Assembly (NCBI RefSeq): GCF_900088415.1
Contig: NZ_FLLQ01000005.1
Coordinates: 310,001 to 374,000 of the forward strand
Origin: Vibrio mediterranei
Lineage (GTDB): Bacteria > Pseudomonadota > Gammaproteobacteria > Enterobacterales > Vibrionaceae
DNA: 64,000 nucleotides
Direction of reading: 5' to 3'
In this document: positions 35,564 to 44,967 of the stretch, piece after piece
Layout: the number at the start of each line of letters is the position of its first letter
Numbering within the stretch: the stretch's first letter is position 1
The notes under the pieces: generated by a model
Databases searched by the model: none
Told to the model about the DNA's origin: nothing
What the model saw: the letters and a program-made list of their open reading frames with translations, nothing else
Position numbers and translations under genes: made by a program

Positions 35564-38500
35564 ATGTTTAAAATGTTCATTGAAAGACCTAAATTCGCGA
35601 TAGTGATAGCCCTACTCATTTCGCTAATTGGAGCCATTTCCGCAGCAAACTCCCCCATAGGCAGGTATCCAGATGTCGCACCTGTTACTGTCGAAGTCCG
35701 AACCTTTATGGATGGAGCAAGTGCAGATGTCATGGCCAAATCCGTCGCGCCCGAAATAGAAAAACAAGTCAACGGCGTTTCAGGCATGGAGTATATGAAG
35801 TCCACTAGCGGCGCGGATGGTACCTATACGCTTGAAGTCGTATTTGAAAGTGGGACAGACTCAGACAAAGCGGTTAACCTCGTACAAAATCGTGTAAATC
35901 TTGCGTTACCGGAGTTGCCTGGGGATGTCATGCGCAATGGCGTCAAAGTAGAAAAACTCTCCAATGGTTTAATGCTTGGAATATCAATCACCGACCCGTC
36001 AGGCGGTGCCTCTGCCATTGATATCAGTGCCTTCTCTGGAGGTCCATTAAAAGAGAAGATCCAACGCGTCAATGGCGTATCAAAAGTGGACGTCCTGGGA
36101 GAGAAAAAATACTCCATTCGCGTATGGCTCAATCCAGATAAAATGAAGTATTACTCCATCAACGTTGACGACGTTAATGATGCGATTGCCACACAAAATA
36201 AAATTGCTTCAGCAGGCAGTCTAGTTGATGACAAGCTAGAGTACCCCATTACGGTAAACGGCGGTCTTTCTACACCAGAAGAGTTCGGCGATATTGTGGT
36301 TCGTTCTGACGAACTGGGTAAGACCATTTATTTGAAAGACGTTGCTAGCATCGAACTCGGTAGTGAGATTTATACTGCGAACGCTTATGGGGAAAATTCA
36401 AACGGGGCCGTCTTGTTCATTTACAAAACTCCCGAAGCTAACGCGATGAATGTCGCCAAGGAGATTAAAGCCCTACTAGATCAACCTAATCAGTACCAGA
36501 TTAAAGTAGTTTATGATGCGACCACCTTTATCGATGGCGCCATCTATAGCGTACTGGAGACGTTAGTACTGGCCATTGCCATCGTCTCATTAGTAACTCT
36601 AGTCTTTATGCAAAACTTCAGACTAACGCTAATTACTGTCACTGCCATCCCAGTTTCTTTGATCGGGACATTTGCAGTCATGAGTGCATTAGGCATTCAA
36701 GTTAACATTATTTCAATGTTTGGTTTAGTGATGGCAATAGGTATTGTCGTAGATGCAGCTATTATTGTTATTGAAAACGCAGAGCATCAACTTCATGAAT
36801 ATCCCAACCTGACGGTAAAACAGGCAGTGTCAAAAGCATTGGATATCACTTTCTCACCCATTATCGCTTCAATGCTAGTACTACTCGCAGTTTTCACTCC
36901 GTCACTGTTTATTCCCGGAATGGCTGGGACGATTTATTCAGAGTTTGGTATCGTCTTGTGTGCATCCGTCGTCGTGTCAACTTTGGTCGCCCTAACCCTA
37001 ACCCCCGCGCTTTGTTCGTTATTCATGAAGCCACCTAGAAAAAACGCTATTGCTAAATCCGTTGAATGGGTGATTACGCAAAAGATTCGAGCCTTCACTG
37101 GTTTAGCATGGACAGCAACCCGTTTACCTCTGCTCACCATCTTACTATTAGGCGGAGGTCTGTATCTCTCAATCGATCGAGGTTCTAACTTACCTACAGG
37201 CTTACTTCCAGAAGAAGATACTAGTGCCATTTTTGTCGTAGGTAGCTTCCCTCAAGGTACAGCTTTGGCAACAACAGACCAATATTTAGCTACGTTAACA
37301 AAACAGCTGAATGAGCTCCCGGGCATATCAACCAGTGTTGAAGCCTCCGGTTTTAATCTACTGACCAATACCGCAGAGATGAGCAGCTTTATGATGTTGC
37401 TCTCTCTTGACGATATGCAAGAGCGTCAAGCGAGCGATACAGAGTTAACCGAACAAGTTAACCATGTTTTGGCCGAGAATCCCGATATTCAAGCCTTCGC
37501 CTTCAAACCACCAGTAATCCCTGAACTTGGCATGGTTGATGGCGTCAATTTCGCTCTTCTCGCACCTAATCTTACCCCAACAGAATTGTATGAATTAACT
37601 CTAGAATTCAATTCTCGCTTAATGGACGACGCACGTATCGGACTAGCAATGGGGCAGTTTGAAGTAACAAAACCCTCCATAAAACTGAATATCAAAAGAA
37701 AGGACTTACTAAAATACGGAGCAACGTTTTCGGACGTAGTGCAAGGAATGCAAACCCACTTTGGAGGGATGTATATCAATACCTTTAACATGGAAGGGCG
37801 TAACTACAAAGTCATGGTACAAAATGATCCTAAGTTTCGATTAGATCCTGAGGCATTAAAGAAAACTGGACTTTCCAAACCTAACGGTACGCGAATTACG
37901 TATGACAAGTTCTTTGACTTTGAAGAAATCAAAGTGCCAAACTTCATCACTCGCTACAACGCAGAGCAAGGAGTATTTATTGACGTCATTCCAACCGTTT
38001 CTACTGGTCAGGCAATTACCGCAATTCAAGAGTTGGCAGATGAGTTAGGCTATAAAGTAGAGTTTACCGGCGCAGCAAAAGAAGAAGTTTCCGCCGGAAA
38101 TACCGTGGCTATTGTGATGGGGCTTGCAATGTTAGTTACGTTTCTTGTCCTTGTTGCCCAATATGAATCATGGCTAATTCCATTGGCGATTATGCTCACC
38201 GTACCAACAGCCATTATTGGTATCGTAGAGGGCATTATTCACATCCAAGGCAATATCAACATACTCACTCAACTTGCAGCAATCTTGCTAATTGGAATGA
38301 CGGTCAGAAATGCGATTCTTATTGTAGAGTTTGCTAAGACTCTTCGAGACAACAATAGCTTAACCATCAAAGAAGCAGCGGTACAAGCGCTGCAGCTTCG
38401 CGCGCGCGCAGTGTTTATGACGGCATTTTCCTTTGGCGTTGGACTGATTCCACTTATGTTAGCTAACACCGTTGGCTCAGGGGGGCAACAAGCTCTGGGT

Positions 38501-38614
38501 TGGGCATCATTTGGCGGTATTGTGTCGGCAACGTTCATCGGCTGTATTATGGCAAGTGTCTTCTTTGTACTAATCCAGCAAATACGAGAACGATTTAAAC
38601 CTATTTCCGTTTAA
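35564..38614 (+). CDS. RND efflux pump (HAE1 family) without adjacent adaptor
   Basis: A 1016-residue RND transporter. It begins FKMFIERPKFAIVIALLISL and carries AIGIVVDAAIIVIENAEH in the first half and [19 protein letters not shown] in the second. The proton-relay aspartate pair DD seen in typical HAE1 pumps reads DA here, so one of the two aspartates is replaced by Ala, which is unusual. The start was set to ATG 35564 (GGTGG upstream); an open upstream extension to 35444 overlaps the divergent gene region and has no RND similarity. No adaptor or channel gene is adjacent. Confidence 0.88.
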   Translation: MFKMFIERPKFAIVIALLISLIGAISAANSPIGRYPDVAPVTVEVRTFMDGASADVMAKSVAPEIEKQVNGVSGMEYMKSTSGADGTYTLEVVFESGTDSDKAVNLVQNRVNLALPELPGDVMRNGVKVEKLSNGLMLGISITDPSGGASAIDISAFSGGPLKEKIQRVNGVSKVDVLGEKKYSIRVWLNPDKMKYYSINVDDVNDAIATQNKIASAGSLVDDKLEYPITVNGGLSTPEEFGDIVVRSDELGKTIYLKDVASIELGSEIYTANAYGENSNGAVLFIYKTPEANAMNVAKEIKALLDQPNQYQIKVVYDATTFIDGAIYSVLETLVLAIAIVSLVTLVFMQNFRLTLITVTAIPVSLIGTFAVMSALGIQVNIISMFGLVMAIGIVVDAAIIVIENAEHQLHEYPNLTVKQAVSKALDITFSPIIASMLVLLAVFTPSLFIPGMAGTIYSEFGIVLCASVVVSTLVALTLTPALCSLFMKPPRKNAIAKSVEWVITQKIRAFTGLAWTATRLPLLTILLLGGGLYLSIDRGSNLPTGLLPEEDTSAIFVVGSFPQGTALATTDQYLATLTKQLNELPGISTSVEASGFNLLTNTAEMSSFMMLLSLDDMQERQASDTELTEQVNHVLAENPDIQAFAFKPPVIPELGMVDGVNFALLAPNLTPTELYELTLEFNSRLMDDARIGLAMGQFEVTKPSIKLNIKRKDLLKYGATFSDVVQGMQTHFGGMYINTFNMEGRNYKVMVQNDPKFRLDPEALKKTGLSKPNGTRITYDKFFDFEEIKVPNFITRYNAEQGVFIDVIPTVSTGQAITAIQELADELGYKVEFTGAAKEEVSAGNTVAIVMGLAMLVTFLVLVAQYESWLIPLAIMLTVPTAIIGIVEGIIHIQGNINILTQLAAILLIGMTVRNAILIVEFAKTLRDNNSLTIKEAAVQALQLRARAVFMTAFSFGVGLIPLMLANTVGSGGQQALGWASFGGIVSATFIGCIMASVFFVLIQQIRERFKPISV

Positions 38615-38621
38615 CCAAATG

Positions 38622-38646
38622 CGCAGAGCCTACTTCAGGCTCTGCG
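38622..38646. terminator. Hairpin between convergent RND and DMT genes
   Basis: CGCAGAGCCT/AGGCTCTGCG perfect arms with a 5-base loop, centred in the 41-base gap. No T run; probably serves both convergent genes. Confidence 0.6.
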
Positions 38647-38655
38647 AATGTAATG

Positions 38656-39540
38656 CTACACCTGAGGCGCTCGGCGAAGCGATGACAACGAGAAGCCAGT
38701 AACCAGCATTGTGCCACTAATAACCAGAACCGTTCCAACAATGGTATTCACACCTATTGGCTCTCCTAAGAATAGATTTCCCCATAAAATACCAAACATT
38801 GGGATAAGGAACGTTACTGATAAAGCCGAAGACGGACCAATGTCGTTAACTAACCGGAAATACAACAGATAGGCTGCGCCAGTGCATACAACACCAAGTA
38901 AAACTACCGAGACCCAAACTTCTTGAGTAGGTGTTTCTCGCATTGGCACAAATGGAATCAACGGCAACACGATAAGACAAGCAGCCCACATACTACCGTG
39001 TGCATTATTAAATGCAGGAACAGACGGTGCATTTTTCGCATAATTGGTTGCGATGCCATAACAACAGGCCGCCATCACGCCAGCAATTATCGGCAATGTC
39101 GCTTGCTCACCAATACGAACTGCATCCCAGCCAACCAATACCGCAACTCCAACAATCCCAACCAATAAACCAAGTGCACCGCGCTTAGTTAGCGGTGTTT
39201 TGGTCCAAAATACACCAATAACTGCCCCCCAGATCGCTGCGGTAGAGTTGAGTATAGAAAGAGTGGATGCGTTGAGTGTTTGCGCGGCATAAGCAAATAA
39301 CAAGAAAGGCAATGCCGTATTAAACAGCCCGATAATAAAAAAGTGTTTAGTGTGCTTGGTAAACTCAAGTTTCTTTTTTAAATAAACACTGATGATAAGA
39401 AGCGCAAGGGCAGCAAAGAAGACCCGCGCCTCAATAAGCACAGCAGGCCCCATGACATTGGCGGCAATACGCATGAAGAGAAAAGATCCACCCCATATTG
39501 ATGCCAATAGTACGAGTCTTAAAAAACTTGCCAAATTCAT
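38656..39540 (-). CDS. EamA/DMT-family transporter
   Basis: A 294-residue inner-membrane protein with ten hydrophobic helices in two EamA repeats (LRLVLLASIWGGSFLFMRIA at the start; CCYGIATNYAKNAP and LSVTFLIPMFGILWGNLFLG in the second half). The family exports amino acids and other metabolites; the substrate here is unknown. It is convergent with the RND pump and appears monocistronic. Confidence 0.85.
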   Translation of the reverse strand: MNLASFLRLVLLASIWGGSFLFMRIAANVMGPAVLIEARVFFAALALLIISVYLKKKLEFTKHTKHFFIIGLFNTALPFLLFAYAAQTLNASTLSILNSTAAIWGAVIGVFWTKTPLTKRGALGLLVGIVGVAVLVGWDAVRIGEQATLPIIAGVMAACCYGIATNYAKNAPSVPAFNNAHGSMWAACLIVLPLIPFVPMRETPTQEVWVSVVLLGVVCTGAAYLLYFRLVNDIGPSSALSVTFLIPMFGILWGNLFLGEPIGVNTIVGTVLVISGTMLVTGFSLSSLRRAPQV

Positions 39541-39640
39541 GGTTGTTACTTATGTCTGATAATCGTTGTCCTTACTTTGCGTGATGGTTAGAAAAACCAC
39601 AACCCCTACCAAAGGCTTATTCCGCTTACACTACCGAAAA

Positions 39641-39679
39641 TGGCGAATAGATGATGTCGAGAACACCATCTGTTCGCCA
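39641..39679 (-). terminator. Terminator after the haem-type TonB receptor
   Basis: TGGCGAATAGATG pairs with CATCTGTTCGCCA with one mismatch. In the minus transcript the stem is followed by a short U run, 13 bases after the receptor stop. Confidence 0.6.
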
Positions 39680-39691
39680 CTGAAGTGCGCG

Positions 39692-41875
39692 TTAGAAATC
39701 GTAAGTCATACTCAACCTGACCTCACGACCAGGCCCTGGAACGCCATTTGAAAGATAAGGTTCGTAATACACATCTGCGATATTCTTCACGGTAGCTCTT
39801 AGCATAAGATCCTTGTGCGCTTGAGGCTGCCAACTGACATAAATATCCTGAAGAGTGTATTGTTCACTCGCTTGGGCAAAGTAGATGGAATCTTCAACAT
39901 TTTCTTGTGCATCATACCAACGCAATTTATAGCCTGTAGTGAGCCCTTTAATCCACTCATAGCCCAAGCCAAGTTTTACACTCATCGGTGGAATGCCGTA
40001 CATATATTGATCTTCGCCACTAGAGTCTGTCAATGAGCCCTTGTGTTTGCCTGCGATGTAGCTTGCACTGATATCGGCGAAAAATGCGGCAACACGATAC
40101 TGTGCTTGCACATCAACACCATAGTTACGATAGCCATCCAAATTCACTTTCCAGCTCTGCAACGTATTCGGATCACTGTCCAGATTCACCCCAGTTCGGT
40201 TCATTACATTGTTGGTGACATCGTTATAGAAGCCAGTGATTTCCGTCGATAACATATCTTTGTTAGCAAACAGACCAGACAGGCTGTTGATCATAGATGC
40301 ACGATAGGCATGAATGCGCTGTGCTTCCAATTCTCTTGCTGTCGCAGAGGCTTTGGCACGCGCATATTGCACCGCGTAGATATCATCAACTGAAGGGGCT
40401 TTCATTTGATAGGCATAGGCAAAGTTCAATAACGTTTGATCCGTAAGATCATAATCCAATTGAATCCTTGGGCTGAATCCGGCATGCGACACTTTACTGT
40501 AGTCATGCCCTGCAGCCGGGTCATTGTAGTCCGGCGCAGGGTTTTCTTTGCCTTTAGACTTTACATAGTCATAGCGTAAAGATGGGGTTACACGAAAACG
40601 ATCTGTGACTTCAATTTTATCAGCCAAGTAAGCGGAATACATCGTTTGCGTACCCGATGGATCGTAATAAGGGATGAAGATACCGTAGTTTTTCTTCGGC
40701 TTATTATAGATCTTGGTAGCATTATGAACGAGCGTATCTCTATTGTTTCTCTCATATTGCAGGCCAGCAGTAATGGTCTGGCGACCAATTTTCATTTCGT
40801 TGTTAATGTCGACATAATCTCGCTGATACGATGCCCATGATTCATGACCGTACGCACCAATGGAGACGAACATCTTCTTCCAAGCAACATCAGGACGACG
40901 CCAGTGCCTCTCATTGTCACTGTGTGCCGCTGTGATTTTTAGGTTCACTAAAGGTGAGCTTGGGTTATATGAGTATCGGGCCGATGTGGTTTTATCTTTG
41001 TATTCGTTTTGTACTGTGTAGGCGTATTTTGCCGCTTCTAATGAGCCGTATTTGCGGATATTGTAGTCACTTATCTTGGCAAAGACTCCACGGCGGGTCG
41101 CCCAAGGTTGTCGCCCCTCATCGTTATAAAAGGTATGGCTGATTTCAAAAAGATGGACTGCATTCTCGTATCCGATTTTAAATAGACCATTGTTTTGGTT
41201 ATATGCGGAGTATTCAAGCGAGTCTCCTCCACCAACTCGAATATCATTAGCGTCTTTCCACGTCCCAGAAGCGAGTGCGTAAATTCCATTGTCCGCTTTA
41301 CCGAACGCCGTGACACCGATATGGGTCTGGTCATCGTTATCGTTGTAACCTAAATGAACTCGAGCACCGACTTTACGGCCCGCTTTTAGCAGTTCATCTA
41401 CCGACTTTGTTCTAATCCGGATAGTACCACCAAATTTACTACCCGCTTGAACATCGTGAGCGCCTTTGGTGACTTCAGCTTCACCAATTAAGTACGGGTC
41501 AAAAAAGAACGAACCATATCGATATTGCTCAAAACCAATAGGTGCACCATCAACATACACGCCAAGATCACTAGGGTCAGAAAAACCCCAAATGCTAATG
41601 CGTTCGCCACCAGCACGAGCACCACCGTCAAAAGAGACTCCTGGGATGTCTTCAAACAGCTCTGCTATGTTTGTTGGCTGTTCAATTTCAATCTTTTCTT
41701 GAGTCACCAAGGTTTCACCCGGTTTATCAATCGTTAACGGCCTCGTGTAGCCTGTCCCGTAGACATCCATGACTTCGGTATCATCATTTGTTGAGCTCTC
41801 TGCCACCGCAAAAAACGTCACTTGAGGAAGAGCAAAAGCAAGCAAAATCGCTTTTCTAAGAGTTACATTCATCAT
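39692..41875 (-). CDS. TonB-dependent receptor, haem/haemoglobin type
   Basis: A 727-residue outer-membrane receptor with a signal peptide (AVAESS) and a TonB-box-like EVMDVYGTG. The plug domain has EQPTNIAELFEDIPGVSFDG and GGERISIWGFSDPSDLGVYV, and the barrel ends VRLSMTYDF. The plug and barrel lengths fit haem/haemoglobin receptors of the HutR/PhuR group, but the FRAP/NPNL pair is not intact (YQMKAPSVDD is the nearest), so the ligand is a guess. A perfect Fur box lies 59 bases upstream. The start may be ATG 41875 or 41872. Confidence 0.82.
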   Translation of the reverse strand: MMNVTLRKAILLAFALPQVTFFAVAESSTNDDTEVMDVYGTGYTRPLTIDKPGETLVTQEKIEIEQPTNIAELFEDIPGVSFDGGARAGGERISIWGFSDPSDLGVYVDGAPIGFEQYRYGSFFFDPYLIGEAEVTKGAHDVQAGSKFGGTIRIRTKSVDELLKAGRKVGARVHLGYNDNDDQTHIGVTAFGKADNGIYALASGTWKDANDIRVGGGDSLEYSAYNQNNGLFKIGYENAVHLFEISHTFYNDEGRQPWATRRGVFAKISDYNIRKYGSLEAAKYAYTVQNEYKDKTTSARYSYNPSSPLVNLKITAAHSDNERHWRRPDVAWKKMFVSIGAYGHESWASYQRDYVDINNEMKIGRQTITAGLQYERNNRDTLVHNATKIYNKPKKNYGIFIPYYDPSGTQTMYSAYLADKIEVTDRFRVTPSLRYDYVKSKGKENPAPDYNDPAAGHDYSKVSHAGFSPRIQLDYDLTDQTLLNFAYAYQMKAPSVDDIYAVQYARAKASATARELEAQRIHAYRASMINSLSGLFANKDMLSTEITGFYNDVTNNVMNRTGVNLDSDPNTLQSWKVNLDGYRNYGVDVQAQYRVAAFFADISASYIAGKHKGSLTDSSGEDQYMYGIPPMSVKLGLGYEWIKGLTTGYKLRWYDAQENVEDSIYFAQASEQYTLQDIYVSWQPQAHKDLMLRATVKNIADVYYEPYLSNGVPGPGREVRLSMTYDF

Positions 41876-41933
41876 TATATTTATGTAGTTATCAGGAGTC
41901 GCGAATAGTACATTTACTCCACTTATAGATCAA

Positions 41934-41952
41934 AATGATAATCATTATCATT
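41934..41952. promoter_or_regulatory. Perfect Fur box
   Basis: AATGATAAT-C-ATTATCATT is an exact 9-1-9 palindrome matching the Fur consensus core, 59 bases upstream of the TonB receptor. Strong iron repression is expected. Confidence 0.9.
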
Positions 41953-42049
41953 ACAATATCTATACTCAACTCTACAAACAATGACGTTATGAAATTAAAA
42001 TGCCCAATCTATGAATACAACAGAGTGGGCACCAACGCAGTGAAACCTA

Positions 42050-42478
42050 TCAACCCGACAGGCCACTTTCTTTTATTTGCCGGTTAAACTCTCGATCAGC
42101 GAGTTCTTGCTCATCGTAAAGGTCTTCCAAAACGACTTGATCCATTTCCATCACATCAAAGAATTGATCCTTACAATAACTCGCATTCCACTTAGGTAAC
42201 ATATCGGGATCATTAGCAATGTTACTCACGTGTTCTGCGGCAAAATGTGCATAATGCTCAAACAATTCTTCGTCAGTGCCATTCGCTACCCATGCTAATT
42301 TTTTAAACCACACTGCAGATTGTTGCTCTGAAATATGCTCATTTACCTTGCAAACAGACATCGCCACCAACGACTCGGTATAATTTTCATAGTGGGGCAA
42401 CGTATTATGAACATGTGCACCGCAAGCAATAGCTAATGAAGGAATGAAGGTGGCTAAAATCATCGTGGTCTTTTTCAT
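42050..42478 (-). CDS. Exported protein of unknown function, last gene of the MBL operon
   Basis: A 142-residue protein with a signal peptide (MKKTTMILATFIPSLAIA) and a mature part starting CGAHVHNTLPHYENY. The residue after the signal is Cys, so it may be a lipoprotein, though LAIAC is a weak lipobox. Three further motifs are SVCKVNEH, FKKLAWVANGTDEELFEHYAH and NASYCKDQFF. The ATG at 42478 overlaps the preceding stop (ATGA), showing translational coupling. No family recognised. It is predicted mainly helical and acidic. Confidence 0.65.
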   Translation of the reverse strand: MKKTTMILATFIPSLAIACGAHVHNTLPHYENYTESLVAMSVCKVNEHISEQQSAVWFKKLAWVANGTDEELFEHYAHFAAEHVSNIANDPDMLPKWNASYCKDQFFDVMEMDQVVLEDLYDEQELADREFNRQIKESGLSG

Positions 42479-42846
42479 CGTTTTTGTTCCTCTGGCTGTG
42501 TACACATTTGACTAACGTGACCTTTCTGTTCTGCTTCTTGAATGAGTTGCTCACCTAAAGCAACACCTTGAAGGTACAGAGGATCTTCCTCATTAAATAC
42601 GTAAGGTTCGTTAAGCACATCTTCAGAAAGTCCTTCTATTGTTTCACGGACTATTTTCGAGTTGTGTTCGGTATACTCTAAGGTCATAGAGCCAGTTCCA
42701 ACACAATACACATTAACGGTTTCCACTGCGGCCGCAGCCATTATTGCGTTGTCTCGGCTAAATAACGTGTCGTGAGAGTGTTGCGCTGCCATTGCTTTAA
42801 ACGTGCATAGATATAGCGCTGTTACTACAATCGTAAGTCGTCGCAT
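42475..42846 (-). CDS. Exported protein of unknown function, third gene of the MBL operon
   Basis: A 123-residue protein with a signal peptide (RRLTIVVTALYLCTFKAMA) and a mature part AQHSHDTLFSRDNAIMAAAA. Two cysteines (NVYCVGTG, SQMCTQ) may form a disulfide. The start was set to ATG 42846, where the signal peptide begins; upstream residues in the open frame look non-coding. It lies 80 bases after the MBL stop and overlaps the next gene by 4 bases. No family recognised. Confidence 0.62.
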   Translation of the reverse strand: MRRLTIVVTALYLCTFKAMAAQHSHDTLFSRDNAIMAAAAVETVNVYCVGTGSMTLEYTEHNSKIVRETIEGLSEDVLNEPYVFNEEDPLYLQGVALGEQLIQEAEQKGHVSQMCTQPEEQKR

Positions 42847-42926
42847 AAATAGGTTACTCGTTGTTGAAGTTTGGGAAGGAGTTTGAGTTTGTGAGCACAG
42901 GAGCTCTATGCCCACAAACAAAGTCA

Positions 42927-44555
42927 CTACTCTTGTTCTTGTTTGGTATTGCCTTCACGAGTTTCGCGATATGGGTCTGCTGAATCTTTACGATGCACGG
43001 AACGAGGTTCCAGTCCATGAGCTTCGCGCATTTTATCAACCATTCGCTGCTTCTCGCCCATCCCTTGCTTCATGCTTTCTGGCAATACTTCCGTTGGCAC
43101 GATCAGGTCACGATCCAACGGCCATTCTTTCAATAGTTGAGGGTGGTAACCTTCGGGGTAATACAGTGCTTCATCAATTTCTAAATCACGAATCTCTTGC
43201 TCTTGAATATCGGCTCGTGAATTTTTCGGCATTGGAACACGAAAAACTTCACCATCATTGAGATTAAACTGGGGAGCTCGGTTATTTGGAAAATCTGGAA
43301 TAATCCCCTCTCGAACCCATGCTTTGTCCGGTGTAATGTTCGCGACTATCATATCGGGGGCACCAAAGTGATATGGACCTTTCCAATGCTCACGTACCTG
43401 AGCCACAGTTTCGTTATTGTAATAAGGGTCAAACTCCATATGAGTAGTCATAAACAAACGTGGTTGTATTTGATCTGCTAGCCATCCCGCCGCATAACCT
43501 GACGTATGATGAGTATCAATGGTATAGCGTGTTAGAAAAGCAGGCACTCCTTGAACGATGGACGCTAATCCGACGAGCTCAGTCTGAACCTCGGTTACGA
43601 ACAAATCGCAACCTTTGGCATACTGAATATCAAGTTCGGTAGGTCGACCATCCCCAGTCCAGACAAAACAGAGCGACTCTTCGTCATTGATTGTCCAATC
43701 AAGGCGATACGCTGAGGCACCATCTTTTGCGTGAGAACGTCTCCAATGTGATACTTTGACGCCATCAACATCATAGATAATGCCGCCATCGTCTTTGAAG
43801 TCGAACTCGACGACTTCTATATCATTACCTGATGGGAAAACATCAAACGCGTCTTGATGCCAAGAAAGCATTTGCAGCATGCCTTCTACCATATGTCGCG
43901 TCCCATCTTCCGGGTTGCGACCTGATGGACCATAAATCGTTAGTGGTTTTTCCCACCGTCCATTCCAACCTCCAAATTGGTACAAATAAGGAAGAGAGCC
44001 AAAATGGTCTACATGCAAATGAGTTATGAAAATTTTGTCCAGTTCGTTTAGCGCAACACCAGCCCCAATATAGTTAGCAATTGACGCCTCACCAATATCG
44101 AACACGAAATTGTCACCGTTGCCTAACTCTACGTATATGGAGGTATTAGCTTGACCAGGGCGAATCATAGGGGATGTCCCCATGAAGGTCACACGCATTT
44201 CGTTGGTTAACAGCTCTTCCGTCCTTGGGTACCAATTGGCGGCAGTAACCATATGATCCATTGGTTCAATGCCATCAAACATTAGACCTTCTTTCCAGAG
44301 TTCTTCGCCAGTCTGGATATCTGTTTTGAGCCCTCCTTGCAAAATGGCATGTATTTCCTCTGGTGAAGAATAGATTTTCCCACCCTGTTTCATCAACTCT
44401 TCGGTATTGACGTTTTGTTCGTAGTTATAGTGCTTGTAACCTGAGAAACTAGCTGAATTTTCAGACTGGTAATGTTCAAAAGGGGTTTGAGCTAAAACTG
44501 ACGCCGATAGAAGAATCGAGCCAGCAACAGCAGTCATTTTATGGATTTTTGGCAT
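42927..44555 (-). CDS. Exported metallo-beta-lactamase-fold hydrolase
   Basis: A 542-residue protein with signal peptide (LLSASVLAQ) and an N-terminal extension of about 115 residues. The MBL domain begins MRVTFMGTSPMIRPGQANTS. The metal motif THLHVDHFG (His179, His181, Asp183, His184) is intact, with later ligands plausible in VWTGDGR and TTHMEF. A charged C-terminal tail of about 80 residues is rich in Glu/Lys/Arg. It resembles the group labelled guanitoxin-type GntH in public annotation, which does not by itself imply toxin synthesis. It leads two small exported proteins and is preceded by a 42-residue exported peptide. A LysR gene is divergent. Confidence 0.8.
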   Translation of the reverse strand: MPKIHKMTAVAGSILLSASVLAQTPFEHYQSENSASFSGYKHYNYEQNVNTEELMKQGGKIYSSPEEIHAILQGGLKTDIQTGEELWKEGLMFDGIEPMDHMVTAANWYPRTEELLTNEMRVTFMGTSPMIRPGQANTSIYVELGNGDNFVFDIGEASIANYIGAGVALNELDKIFITHLHVDHFGSLPYLYQFGGWNGRWEKPLTIYGPSGRNPEDGTRHMVEGMLQMLSWHQDAFDVFPSGNDIEVVEFDFKDDGGIIYDVDGVKVSHWRRSHAKDGASAYRLDWTINDEESLCFVWTGDGRPTELDIQYAKGCDLFVTEVQTELVGLASIVQGVPAFLTRYTIDTHHTSGYAAGWLADQIQPRLFMTTHMEFDPYYNNETVAQVREHWKGPYHFGAPDMIVANITPDKAWVREGIIPDFPNNRAPQFNLNDGEVFRVPMPKNSRADIQEQEIRDLEIDEALYYPEGYHPQLLKEWPLDRDLIVPTEVLPESMKQGMGEKQRMVDKMREAHGLEPRSVHRKDSADPYRETREGNTKQEQE

Positions 44556-44613
44556 AATAATTCCTCCTCTCCCATAACAGGGAAAAGTAATAAATGAATA
44601 TAAATGAGAGAAA

Positions 44614-44742
44614 TCAGTTGTTACTGAGCAACGAATATTCTGTTGCTTCTAACGGTTCAACGTTGCAGTTTTGGGAGTAGGCGAAACCACTAAAGATGAG
44701 TGCGATTAAAGCCATAATTGAGACAATACGGACATTTTTCAT
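44614..44742 (-). CDS. 42-residue exported peptide at the head of the MBL operon
   Basis: An ATG at 44742 with a GAGAAA site opens 42 codons. The product starts MKNVRIVSIMALIALIFSGF and has a clean signal peptide (cleavage near FAYS-QNCNV). A mature part of about 17 residues with one cysteine follows, ending LLSNN. It lies 58 bases upstream of the MBL gene on the same strand, within its probable transcript. Too short for usual gene callers; no family known. Confidence 0.5.
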   Translation of the reverse strand: MKNVRIVSIMALIALIFSGFAYSQNCNVEPLEATEYSLLSNN

Positions 44743-44967
44743 TTTCTCGAAATCTCTTGATTGAATGGAAAAATCACATCCATGTGTCTATGTTCACTAT
44801 CTTAAACATAACCAAAGACACGAAAAATAGAGCCAATTTAGCTTTATACATAAATTTAATTTATGCGTTTTAGTCTAAATTCGAATTAGCGCACTCCAAC
44901 TAAGGTCAATTGACAGTCACCTTTGCTCTGCTAGGATAAGAAATAACACTCACTAAATCAGGTCGTT

